Shown here: positions 23,281-34,897 of the stretch, one piece after another
Layout: every line of letters starts with the position of its first letter
Position numbering within the stretch: position 1 is the first letter of the stretch
Source: Sipunculus nudus
Lineage: Eukaryota > Annelida > Sipuncula > Golfingiida > Sipunculidae
Direction of reading: 5' to 3'
NCBI GenBank assembly: GCA_026874595.1
Contig: CM049307.1
Span: 91,019,830 to 91,083,829, forward strand
Length of the DNA stretch: 64,000 nucleotides
The notes under the pieces: model-generated
Told to the model about the DNA's origin: nothing
Databases searched by the model: none
The model's input: the letters and a program-made list of their open reading frames with translations, nothing else
Translations under genes and position numbers: made by a program

Positions 23281-24286
23281 ACGTTTAAATCATTACCTGT
23301 ACAGAAGATTACCTAGTGTGATTCGTACCATGAACTATTTAGTATTTGATGGTGTCATCTTACACTAAATCCATGACAGAACTACCAACGGAACCTTCAT
23401 TTGTATCATGATATTTAAGTGGCCGAGTATGTTCCACTAGTGATATGGTGACCTTTATGTGTGCCGTGCTGGTACGCTAATTCAGGGGAGCATCGGTTGT
23501 TTGCTGTTATAACATGTCGTGCGGACTGTCCTGTCACAAAGTGCCGATTGGTTGTTATGAAAACGGATAATTGCGGATCATCAAACCTCTTTCTGATCAT
23601 ATATTTATAGTTAATATTGGCAACTTGTAGTGGAGGCGGCCCTGTTTAAGCGAGGTCATGAATGCACTGTAAAGGTAATTAAAAAGAATTGTAAAGGTAT
23701 GGAAACTGGATTTATTTTGAGTTGATCATATACACCATTTCAGAAAGTGAAGCAAATTTGTTATGTTCTTGGCAAGCTAGCAAAATTCTACCAACTGTGT
23801 TTCGGCCGGTAGAGTAAAAAAATCGTCTGCCCGTATCATATATTTTGTTCCCAGCGTCAGTAAAACAATAATATTTTGAGAAGAAGTTGAAATATCTTGT
23901 AAAATTATGAAAATAAAACGACAATGTCGTTATAATACAGATGAATAAGTGACAGAATTAAACTAGATATCCCAAATTTTCAGATTAATTATAGAGCCCT
24001 TCCGTTCAACCCCGACCGACCTTATTATTGGGTTATAGATTTGCAGCTGGAACTCCCGAATGCTTTAGTTGGATTTAATGTGAAGTACTAATTTTGCGTG
24101 GTATAGTTTTGTTGCCACTGCGGCGATTCGCTTCCTTTCCCTTTCCATCTTAGCATTTCAGATCTTTAATTTTATAATGATATGAATAAACGAATTCTCA
24201 AAATATAAGAAGTACGTATGCACTTTAGGACATACCATATAAAACCTCTGTTCTTCTCTAGACTGGTAGCGAGAACTACCGAAACC
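23281..24286. other. No gene recognised
   Basis: Only short frames (61-70 codons, minus strand) occur. I see nothing else. Confidence 0.45.
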
Positions 24287-24410
24287 AAGACACATCTACA
24301 ATGAACACTTTAATATTAAATGAAAAAGGCGTTAAAAAAGGCCTTACCCAAGACACATCTACAACGAACACTTTAATATTATATGTAAAAGGGCTTTAGA
24401 AATAATTAAT
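24287..24410. repeat. 63-bp tandem duplication
   Basis: The block from CAAGACACATCTACAATG (24,287) recurs at 24,350 with a handful of changes. Both copies contain AACACTTTAATATTA. Confidence 0.8.
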
Positions 24411-24421
24411 ACAATTGCTAA

Positions 24422-24537
24422 TATCATTATTATTATTATTTTAACTACAATAATAATGATAATAATAATAATTTTTATTATTAATTTTATTATTATTATT
24501 ATTATTATTATCATTATTATTTTTATTATTATGTACA
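24422..24537. repeat. (ATT)n/(AAT)n microsatellite
   Basis: Imperfect ATT and AAT runs in both orientations could fold back on each other. Confidence 0.9.
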
Positions 24538-27098
24538 TGTACCTTGAGGGCGCTATGTTTCTTAAAAGTGAAACTTTTTATAAACCTGGGTTACATATAT
24601 CATTATAAAGAAATTATCTTACGGAGATACCGTACTTCGTGGACTGGTCGATAATTAAGTTATATAAGAAAAACGATCGTGATGAGCGATCGCTGCTACC
24701 TAGTAAACTACCTACTTAATATATATTAGGAAAACGAGTCTGCATTTAATCATGACAGCTTCTCTCATCAACAGTCCCAGAGGTTTTAGAGCGAGTTTCT
24801 ATTTAACTTTGGCCTGTACCATGGCAACAGGTTATGTGGTGAACCACTGGCTTTCCGTTCATTAATTCACAAATAATGAAGGCAGGTGGCATATATTGAT
24901 GGGCATCTTACTTGTGGGACCAATAGATGAAAAAATAAGGTATGTCAAGGTAGCGGTCCAATTAATCAAGAAACCATATCGTTTATACACGAGGATTAAA
25001 TGGAACTTGAGGACCCTATCAGTGTATCGAACCAGTCTTCATCAATTGTGACCTGTGTGACAATTAAACGAATGAACCTGCCATACCTATTGTATTGCAT
25101 TAATGATTATCAATATGTTATTGTCAGACATGTTGTTGTCAAGTTTAGAAGATTAAAACTGAAACACGTTCTTTAATTATTTTCGTTAGTCGGTTGTTCA
25201 TATCGACGAGGCCTTAAGATTTCCCCGTCTTTTCAGAGAGGCTTTCAATGATCCTTCCTTCAAAACTTCAAAGTACCATGTCTATGGGGGTTGCACTTCC
25301 ACAGACCTTGAATCAGCGAGCCGCTCCGGCGTCTATTTCATGAATAATTATAAGCCTGCGAGTGTTCGGACCGCAGTCTAAAGAACGACATACTCCGTCG
25401 GAACAAGGGTATGCGTGTACCACGACGAGACAGGTGTATATATCTTTACTTAACTGGAAAATTTCTCGAAACCTTCCAGGCAATGCTAAACGTTTGATCC
25501 GGCATTAACGTAAAACATGTTTTCCCGAGCCATTTTGTTAATCGAATTGCTCAATTCATTATTCATTGACCTGTGCCAGAGCGGCTTGCTGAATCTAGGT
25601 CTGCGACAGAGTGGCTGGTAAAGATTTGGTAGTGTAAAGGTTGTCTGGATAATTTAAATTCTTGGAATCGTATTCAGGAGTCCAAATGCAGCCGCCTCTC
25701 AGATGTTATCTAAAACAACAAAGGTCTGATCCGAATCAGCTGTGAGTGATCCACAATAACGATCAGTTCAAAACAGTTTTTCAGGAGCACAGGAATCTGT
25801 CAAAACCACGCGATCCTTGCATTTTCATAATAAATTGCATGCCAAGATTCATCAAAACAAATCGCTCACGTTTTGAGCTCACTGTGACATGGAGTTACAC
25901 CCCTTGCAATAAGGTGACAAACATAAATGATACATACGTATGAAACAACTGACTGCGACATATATAATACTCCGAGACATTATTTAAAAACATTGTTTTC
26001 AAGAATAAACATTGCCAACACAATCTCATATAAATTTATTTAAAGATGTAAATTTTTCAGAATACTTTTTAAGTGAAAAGGTGAAATAAGACTTTCTTGC
26101 CATCAAAACACCTTATCAGATAATAATATCGAGTATAGCTGCTTGTGTACTATATAGTTTTCAAGCGGGGCAATCCATTTGGTACAAACAGTTCGCTGAA
26201 GTGAAATCAGACGTGTCCTTGACATTGAAAACCCTTTTCAAATAATCATATCGAGTAGCTGCTTGTATATCATACAGATTTCAAACGATGTAATCCGTGT
26301 GATATAAAATAATGAAGGCATGTGACCTGCGTTGATGAGTTCATTAAACTGGGGACTACCAGATCACCCAATAAGACAAGGTCAGCTGGGCATCCCCTAT
26401 ATAAAGAAGGATTAAATATTTTATAGGAGTGGGTTAAATGAAAATCTTGGAAAAGGGACATGGAAAATGGTGCTTATCCGGGTAACCCCTAGGTCTGGAA
26501 ACAGGACGCTTTAACGAAGGGTAGCTCCTGCACCTCAGGTAACATAAAAATGATCTATTCACACTCTATCCAGGAACCCCATCTCCTTCCCATTTTCAGA
26601 AGATTAAGGTCACGGTGTACGGATAATATTTATATTTAATCAGGCAAATGCTTAATGTACCGTGTTTAGATGATGTTCAACAATAAAGCATCCTTGATTT
26701 TTTTTCTCGTTGCGCGAATGGGGTTCCAGATTGCCTCATATAAATCAAATAAAAGTAATTTCATTGGGTAAGGTAAATGGTACCATGCGAAAGTTCTGCT
26801 GAAACAGGAAATGGAATAATAAAAAACCCGACCAATGATCGATTATTAATCGATTATTCTGCGTATCTTCTATATAATTCTGAAATCTGCTGTTTATAAT
26901 TAAATACCTTAAATATTGACTGAGAATAAAGCCTGAGACTGACTTGTACACCACGCCCAAATATAAAGTTAAATGTCTAGTTGTTGGGACTTGTTTGCTG
27001 CAAAAGGTTCCGTTTTAAAGCTGGTCGTTATCTTTTTTGCGTGTCCCGCCCTTCTGATATCTCTGACAGGCTTTGAATATTTTTTTTCTTTATTATAC
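24538..27098. other. AT-rich stretch with weak internal duplications
   Basis: No gene is recognised. There is a diverged tandem duplication of about 122 bp: ATCGAGTATAGCTGCTTGT near 26,128 resembles ATCGAGTAGCTGCTTGT near 26,250, with similar downstream sequence. A second weak pair starts AATAATGAAGGCA at about 24,875 and 26,309. These are probably traces of old repeats. Confidence 0.4.
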
Positions 27099-27157
27099 CA
27101 GAGGCGTAGCCATGATTGATGGGGGGGGGGCGTAATATTTGGCATAGGCAATTGAAG

Positions 27158-27228
<71 letters not shown>

Positions 27229-27503
27229 ATTTTACAAGAATAAATAAAAAATATCATATTTGCAGGATCAAACCTAATGAAATGTAGAATTATCAATAAA
27301 CAATACATTTATCACTGCATGTGCAATGCTTTGTATTTAAAAAGTCACATCTGCCGATTCCAGTGACAAGAATTTCATGATTGCGTTTTAGACAAATTTA
27401 TTCTTTATTAGACTAAGTTAAATTAGGGAGGACGGGGAGTACTGGGTGCGATGGGGTGGGGGGGGGGGGTGACTCCCCTGCGGCCCCCTTTGCTACGCCC
27501 CAT
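27099..27503. mobile_element. Candidate hAT-like MITE (degenerate)
   Basis: The left end CAGAGGCGTAGCC followed by a G run (27,099-27,130) and the right end TTTGCTACGCCCCAT (27,489-27,503, preceded by G/C runs at 27,456-27,488) are inverted over GGCGTAGC. CAGNGGCGTAG followed by a G run is typical of Tip100/Zaphod-like hAT ends. No 8-bp target-site duplication was found and the right tip is degraded, so the call is tentative. The inside is dominated by an AT microsatellite. Confidence 0.4.
27161..27226. repeat. (AT)33 microsatellite
   Basis: A pure 66-bp AT run. It explains the Tyr-Ile repeat frames on the minus strand, which are not genes. Confidence 0.97.
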
Positions 27504-29598
27504 CTTTGCATGTGCCCGCATAATGATGTAAGATCGATTATTCAAACGTTCATCCAATTTAATTGATTATATATTAGCCAGACCATCGCCGACATTATCG
27601 GTCATTTTCCACGCCCCTAGAAACTAGAGCATAACAAATTCTTCATAATATAACGACTCTCATTCCCGAAGATCATCGGAACGACAGACCTGCCATGGAG
27701 CTGTGACGTCAAGATTATCGGGGAGTATATTAGAACGAGTGATTTAAATTTTGGAATTGTATTAGCCTATTTTGAAATGATGCATACCTAAGAGAATTTA
27801 ATATCAAGGAGTTTACAGACTGGGGTATAAACTATCCGAAGACTCGAGTAATAGTCGTGCGCTAAATGCAATTACGACACGATTAACTCCATTGTGCGTC
27901 TATTGTGCTGTGGTGTCAGGCGCAGCGGCGGCATGGCCTTTGATAAAGCGAATCTGCTAGATGTTATTTCCGCGGTCCGCTAAATCTCGCTGAAGGGGAG
28001 AGCGATATATCCAGTAACTGAGCAGTAAATCACTGGAATAACATTGAGCGGAATTATGAATGCGCAAATGGTTTGTTTATCTAGAGAGGTCTCGTGTTGG
28101 GGAATCACTGGATCGATTTTGGGATAGATGCGGTCACTCTGCATCAACTTCTGCCGTGATACATGACGGAAGATTGGTAATGTAAACCTTGTAAAAACTT
28201 CGGAATTGTAAGAGTTTGCCCAAGTGGTTACACTTCTGACAGGAATTAATAATTAGCCTTGTATTAAAGTATACCGTCGATAGCTAAATATGATGACGCT
28301 CATGAACGGAAGACTTTCATTTCGATGGATATCTGGGAGCCATCGTCCGCGCTGTCACTGACGGCGTTGTTCTCGTATTATCACCCATGTTTACCGCAGC
28401 TCAGCCATAGCTTAGGCGTCATTAGCAAAGACAGCTTGACACACGTTCGCACGCCACACAATGTTTTTTTTTTTCAAAGAAAATATGTTGTACAAACTGA
28501 CGATTAATCAAATATTTACATGACATACTACCGAAGATAAATATGAGGATAAACCAACTCATCTGACATTAGCATATTGAATACATTTAAGTTATACTAG
28601 TCACAGTTAATATAAAAAAACCGGTACTATTACATCCTGTAATTATTGTGTCAAACTGTGGAATATATTTTAATCGCAATGAGTTTTAATGTATATTTTT
28701 TATATGGAAATTCAGTTCCTCAGAATGGGCTGCAGTCAATGCCGATTGTGTGATCTGGAGAGAATCCATGAGACGTACCCACAGGATAAACTAACGAACT
28801 GCAACATTCGACACGGCCAGACTCTCAGTTCAGTCTATAAACTCTTTGCTAATATCAATTTCAAACATCTTTTGAATCGATTTTAAATTAAAGGGGCTTT
28901 GTCAACGATGCTGCTTTTAAACGTCAGGGGAATTAACGACATGGGCCACCATCTGGCCAGATGGTCTGTTGTCGCTCAGTGGTCTCGCCTAGGTTGGGGG
29001 TATCGTCTGGTATCATCGACGATGTTAGTCTCATCCGACTTTTACACTTTGTCTCCCTTTTTTTGTTTCCCTTTCGCAGCTGTCCATACTTCCGTAGCTT
29101 TTCTTTATAGATTTACCACCCTAGAAACCATAGTAGGCCCTAAATGTTTACTCGTTGTACATTTTCCTACCGCCCAAGTCCAGTTTTACCTTTCCCTCCT
29201 TGTAAAAGGGAGCGCACACTTGATGTAAAGACACACTCGGCTGGGAGTTTCAGCACGGCCAGAAGGACACTCGAACCCACAACTAAGTCCAGCGTCTTAA
29301 AGGGACATAATCAGGATCAATATTATGCATATTCTTTCACACTATCAGTTCAGTTTTGCTTTATACAAAGGTTTGCCAGCAGAAACATGCCAGCACTACA
29401 GTCTCATTTCCTCGCATACGACTGTTTAACACCTTGTTATGACCGTGCGTGTTGGTAACACAGTCTACGTGTGTTTGTTTACCATAACAAGGCCGCGTGA
29501 CCGGAGTTCCGATTAATAGGGGAAACACGCGGAGTTTCAGCCTGCGGACACATGTTTTATATTTTTTTTGGCCAATTCAGTCAGTGCAGTTCCTGATT
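27504..29598. other. No gene recognised; tRNA-like trace near 29.27 kb
   Basis: The two 104-109-codon plus-strand frames (28,899-29,458) overlap in different frames and match nothing I know. On the minus strand 29,262-29,280 carries a B-box-like TGTGGGTTCGAGTGTCC without a convincing A box, so it may be a SINE trace. The rest is featureless. Confidence 0.4.
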
Positions 29599-29839
29599 GA
29601 CACGTCTTGAGGCTCTGCACACGGCCTACGCACTGTGTTTATGTTGACACCTGCCATCGCGCCCGGTCCACTGTTTTCAACACTCGTTTACAGGAGTAAG
29701 CAAACGGTTTCAAGGAAATGTTTTGGCAGGTACAGATTTATTTTAAAGGGAAGAAACTATTTTTCGTGTTAACTCAACATGCTTTATAGGTGATTTGGCC
29801 CCTTTAACCATTATACCACCACGCCCACGGTAAAGAACG
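29599..29839 (-). repeat. 241-bp repeat, copy 1 (SINE-D-like)
   Basis: This copy is identical to 30,569-30,809 except for three substitutions, at an exact offset of 970 bp. On the minus strand the right edge reads GGGCGTGGTGGTATAATGG, like the start and A box of a tRNA, but no B box follows. It may therefore be an old SINE with a rearranged head. A diverged relative (ATCGCGCCCGGT and GGAGTAAGCAAACGGTTT) lies at 37,470-37,545. Confidence 0.85.
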
Positions 29840-30162
29840 TGTTTATTAAATATTGACGACTTTCTAAAGTGTCATGTAATACACCACCAGCATGCGCTAA
29901 TGTGGGCGACGATGGTTTGATCGGAAGCAGGTGAATGGCATGATATAAAATGGAACAAGATCCGTGCCAGAGACTCTGACGGAAACGTAGGATTACGTGG
30001 GTATTTTACTTATATCATTTGAAATATAACACATCTCTCTTTTACGGTATTCTTTGCTGATAGAACGGGCTCGAACTCATAGTATAAATCGTTGCCAACA
30101 CATGACGCTGTTCTAATGGTAAAGGTCTAACCTGCATGGATAAGACAAAATTCCCTTCGTGT

Positions 30163-30170
30163 TTTGTAAC
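30163..30170. repeat. Left 8-bp TSD of hAT element
   Basis: TTTGTAAC here is repeated exactly at 32,178-32,185. An 8-bp duplication is the hallmark of hAT insertion. Confidence 0.85.
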
Positions 30171-30185
30171 CAGTAGCGTACCTAA

Positions 30186-30199
30186 GGGGGGGGGGGGGG
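30186..30199. repeat. Poly-G tract
   Basis: A run of 14 G lies just inside the hAT left terminus. Confidence 0.9.
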
Positions 30200-30568
30200 T
30201 CGGCAGGGACGGTCCGCACCGGGCGGCACATTTTGGGGGGCGGCATTTCGGGGAATTAGTATAATGAGTGGCATAAGGAGTTCCTCAAAAAGTACAATTT
30301 TTGCTTTTTTCAAATTTCAAGTATTTCAGGGATTAAAAACTGGGCTTCGGAAACAACCAAATTATTTGCGGACGATCCCTATATAGGCAAGCTATACGCA
30401 AAAAAAAGAACATATCTGTAGTTATTCTTTGTTATATCTGTGGTCTTGCAATGTCAGAACGCCATCGATAAACTGACCAATCATGCAAAGGCCTGCATTC
30501 CAGGGTGGTCGTCGTTTACAGAAATCCCTACAAGCAGCTGGTAATCACCAGGGAAAACCCAGCCAGAA

Positions 30569-30809
30569 GACACGTCTTGAGGCTCTGCACACGGCCTACG
30601 CACTGTGTTTATGTTGACACCTGCCATCGCGCCCGGTCCACTGTTTTCAACATTCGTTTACAGGAGTAAGCAAACGGTTTCAAGGAAATGTTTTGGCAGG
30701 TACAGATTTATTTTAAAGGGAAGAAACTATTTTTCGTGTTAACTCAACATGCTTTATAGGTGATTTGGCCCCTTTAACCATTAGACCACCACGCCCACTG
30801 TAAAGAACG
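30569..30809 (-). repeat. 241-bp repeat, copy 2 (inside hAT)
   Basis: This copy differs from 29,599-29,839 at only three positions. It lies inside the hAT element while its twin is outside, so one of the two must be a later insertion or a local copying event. Confidence 0.85.
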
Positions 30810-32177
30810 GTGATGGGGTTGGGGTGTTTTTCGAACACATTGTGCGAACAATATGTTGACGAAATTTTTGCTCTTTCTGTGGAAAGTAAAATAAACTTCT
30901 ATTCTTGAACCCTAGAATTCCCGAAATTCCATAATATTTCAACGGCCTGAAACAACCTGAAATCCCCGTTTTTCGTGATTCTCTATACACACCAGTCTCG
31001 TTAAAATACAGACGTTTACACTATATCGTGTATATAATGCGTACTACCTAAATGCCTGTGTCTCTTGATAAACCAATATGACCTGCGAATAAACACAATG
31101 AACACCCAGACCTATGTAGGAATTATTTAAACTTTAAGATAACTTTAAGATTCTATTATAACTGTCCCCCTGGCCGCTTAACCACATGTTCGATATACGT
31201 ATCAAGCATCAATTTATTTTTAGAGTTCAAAACTTAAAGATATATTTACCTGTACTGTTAATTCTGTTATTAACAGTTTAATGATCCACTACCTACAGAC
31301 AATTGTTGTATATTGTAACAAATCATTTGAAATTAAATTATAATATATATTTAAATGATATCATTACTTGAAATTTATTTAAATACTTTTGAATAACAAA
31401 TATCATAAGTTCATAATTTAAACCTCGCAAAGTGCATAATCACTATAATTCTAAAATAATTTTGATGTAGCCTTGAATTAAAGTATGCTTTTAACTTTGA
31501 GGATATTTTTATTAAACAAAGTCAGTTTTTCCCAAAATTGGGTTTTTTTACATGACAATATTAAACATGCCCTGCCGACATATATAGGCCTAACTTATGA
31601 AATTACGCGTTTTTACTAAAGACTAAAGTGCCTTGCATGCAGCAGTACCATGAATATCTCAATGGCTCTGTTGGGTGTACCTGCTGTCATATGCGATAAC
31701 AAGAGGTGGAATTATAGATGTGACAAGGTATTTGTATGCGTTGAGAATGGAATAACACCAACCAAATAAAGTTTTTTTCCCCCATGTTGAGTATAAAGTA
31801 ATCATGAATCGTGTTTACATGAATGATGAAAGACCAATTTCACACATTGTATGTGTATCCTGCAGTTTATCTGTTTTAGTTACACTTTATTCGTTTTAAT
31901 TCTTTATGTTCACTTCATAATGAAAAATACTTGTTTGAACTTCGAGATATCTTTTGCTTTACATAATCAAAGAGATGTCTGCTCTTTAATATGTGGCGGA
32001 AGAATTCCCTGCCAGTGAATTCGTCCGTATAATTACGTTGTTGTCAAATACAAGCCTGTAACAAGGACATTTGACATGATATGTTTCAATATGTTTTCCA
32101 GTTTTGTATAATGCTTTGTTAGAGAGGCGGCAATTTCTAAAAACGCCCCGGGCGGCGATGAGGTAGGTACGCCGCTG

Positions 32178-32185
32178 TTTGTAAC
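32178..32185. repeat. Right 8-bp TSD of hAT element
   Basis: An exact copy of 30,163-30,170. Confidence 0.85.
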
Positions 32186-32404
32186 CTAATTGTGCTCGTC
32201 TATTTCGGCATTCTGCCCTGAATGGCTGCCTCTTATTTTCATCAATTCTTCTTTACAAACTGGATGTTAATTTTGCCAGTATGGGCAATGTACATTGTTG
32301 AGCTTGGAAACATTTACTTGATCATTTACTTTGATAAGAGTCATCAAACTCTGAAAAATGTTCGGCACAGACAATACATCAGAGAGGGAAGTGCACTACA
32401 TAAA

Positions 32405-32840
32405 TGAGATTTGCTTCGGATCAGACTTTGACGCCAGATCAGAAGTTCGATTACGGTCAGTAATCACCTGGGATCAGACACCGCATCTGACTTCAGTTTA
32501 GCTATCAATTTCGGATGAGATATTGACTTCACAACAGACCTGGTCACCAAATAAGACATTATCCTCAGATTGGACATTGACCACAAGTTACTTTGACGCA
32601 CGATCAAATATTCACTTCATATCAAACTCTGACCTAAGTTAACGCGGGACATTGACTTCGAAACAGACTTTAAAGCAACTTCAGATATTAACTTAAGATC
32701 AGATTTCATACCAGACTGAACTCTGCCACACAATGAGATATTGATGTTTAACTAAAAGTGACGTAATATCAAAGAGCTACACAAGATCAGATTTTGACGC
32801 AATGACAATTCTGCAATTAGATCAAAGTCAGCGTTAGTTA
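32405..32840. repeat. Degenerate GATCAGA/ATTGACTTCA repeat tract
   Basis: Variants of two short words recur across about 430 bp: GATCAGA (32,418, 32,437, 32,472 and others) and AGAYATTGACTTCA (about 32,518, 32,653, with weaker forms between and after). Spacing is irregular, roughly 20-35 bp. It looks like an old, heavily mutated minisatellite. There is no open frame through it. Confidence 0.5.
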
Positions 32841-33420
32841 CCAATGTTACTGCTCCGCTATAGTGGTGCATGAACCCAAAAGCAAGCAGCTTTAAAAATC
32901 AAAGGCTGTTGATGTCCGGAAACTCATTGCATTTGTGCATTTGTTTGTCTTGAATACCTTCTGAAAACATTCAAATCGCATGAGATCAGCTTTCTCGTAT
33001 TAGATCAAAGTAGGAATTCACAGAAGAGTTGTACATTGAATATTGATAAATGTATGAACAGAAATAGCATCAACCGTGATGAAGTTTCAAACCATTTTCT
33101 ATATCTCAAAAACATCATATTGATCAACAAAGCTTGGGATTACCGTCACTTTAGTTACATTTTGAACCACGTCTTTTCAGAACTCGGAGACAACTCTTTT
33201 GATGAATCATGTACTACAGAGACTGATATTTCCGTGCCGCTGGCTTCATCTGAGTCAACCAGTAAACAGATAAGATAAAATTGATCATCTTCTTTAGACG
33301 GGATCAGACAAACAATTCATGACGGCGTTCATTTAGCTATCCCCCAAAATCCGTCCAAGCAAAAATATAGTAACGATTAAATAACATGTAATTTTCCTAT
33401 GCATACAAAAGACGGAGCCA
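32841..33420. other. No gene recognised
   Basis: An 80-codon plus-strand frame (33,036-33,278) of normal composition shows no motif I know. It could be chance. Confidence 0.4.
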
Positions 33421-33775
33421 TTTTATTTTTGTTGGAGGTGAACGCTTCCATTTTTTATGCTAGCTAAACTAGGTGTATGCACATGTTTCTATTCCGCTCT
33501 CGGACTACTTGACAGGTCAGTATCACATGCTTCCTCTCATTATATGATTCGGTGTCAACCTGCAGACCTGCACCATGGAACTACACCTGCAGACCCTGGC
33601 TGGACCATACCACCATGGAACCTCTGACAGTTTGTGTGCGAAACACGACCGTTGGGCACGACCTTCCGATTAAGTTTTGAGCGCTCACCCTTAGTGGGAG
33701 TCGCTTCGGCTGAGATTCGAACTCATGATCTCCCAGTGTTGAATCTTCTACTCTGAACCTGAGCTACAGAAGCCG
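33421..33775 (-). mobile_element. SINE-A copy
   Basis: The tail hairpin (GTTGGAGGTGAACGCTTCCA) is at the left and the shared body follows (CGGACTACTTGACAGGTCAGTATCACATGC). The tRNA-like head is at the right, with B box ATGAGTTCGAATCTCAG (minus strand, 33,711-33,727) and A-box-like GTAGCTCAGGTTCAGAG. It is moderately diverged. No target-site duplication is evident. Confidence 0.82.
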
Positions 33776-34897
33776 AGACCCAGGTTTATTGATAGAAGGT
33801 TTTATCTATTTGAAGTTCTAAAATCTGGAAAGATAATTAGCTTGATTGACAAGAAATAATGCAAATTTAGAAATATATATCACAGAGGACCTGACCCACC
33901 TTCAGAGCCTTCCTGGATCCGATCAGAATACGCATATTTCAAACCCTGCCATATTTTTCATATTTGACGATGATAGCACAAAATCGTTTCTGCGAAATTT
34001 GTCTGCAGCCATGCCTCATGCGATCTGGGAATTCTTTTAAGATTTACATTCAATTTACATTCGATTTACGCAATTTTGAGGCATTCCCGCTTCAAAAACT
34101 AGCGAGTAAAACTGTTGCCCCATCTGCATCCGATGTATCCACCGCTATGGTTATTTTGCAATAACAATTAAGTTCTGATTTTAAATATGTAAACCTGTAT
34201 TAGTTTTTAATTATATGAATAATGGCTTGGTTCCATATGTGTTACGGGAATGGGGGAATTATGTCACAATAATAGTCATTTTGGAATTCTAGTCATTTCT
34301 GAATGTAGCGTTAATAGATACGTTTACTGTATTGTTATACAATGACAAATTTTTTGTCACTCACTCATTTCTTTTTACAGATGATATTTTTAAATGGCAA
34401 ATTGACAATCTATTAATCCAAATTTGGCTTGTTATAATATGATCCCTTTTTTGTGATAGACATGTTGGACACATGGTTACCATGAATGTAGGCAGATGGA
34501 ATGGCCACATGCAAAAAAAAAACACCTAATTTAGATTTGTCAGATTCTCAGTAATTTAAGCTACCAGACATCAGAGAGACATTGGAGAGTACTTGCTCAT
34601 GAAAAATAGTTGCGAGGTAGAAAGTCGCAACCTGTAGCTGAAAGTCACACCCATTCCATGTGTATATGAAATATATATATGTAGTTTAATAATAATAATT
34701 GTAGCTGACCAATAAAACACGATTCGTAAGGCATTCTAGTTAGACCGTTAAGGTATACTCCTCACATCTCAGTAAATTCTCTAACGTCACAGGGCAAAAT
34801 ATGTAGCCTGTTATATTTAATATAAAGATATTTATGTGCTATATTCATAAATTGTTGATAACGTTTCAAATCAGTTTCACTTATTTTCTGTGCAGTC
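33776..34897. other. No gene recognised
   Basis: Overlapping 64- and 66-codon frames at 33,846-34,164 have no motif. The rest is AT-rich. Confidence 0.45.

Larger units (their letters stand above)
30171..32177. mobile_element. Non-autonomous hAT-type DNA transposon, 2,007 bp
   Basis: The left end is CAGTAGCGTACCTA followed by a G run. The right end, read on the minus strand, is CAGCGGCGTACCTA, so the termini agree at 12 of 14 positions. Perfect 8-bp duplications TTTGTAAC flank it. The subterminal GGGCGGC and CGCCCGGGGCG blocks and the CAGNGGCGTACCTA plus G-run end suggest a Tip100/Zaphod-like group. The inside is AT-rich without a recognisable transposase, so it would need one supplied in trans. 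It contains the second copy of the 241-bp repeat (30,569-30,809). Confidence 0.85.

Noticed and set aside
26969-27308. Tyr-Ile repeat open frames
   Set aside because: These are direct translations of the (AT)33 microsatellite in two frames.
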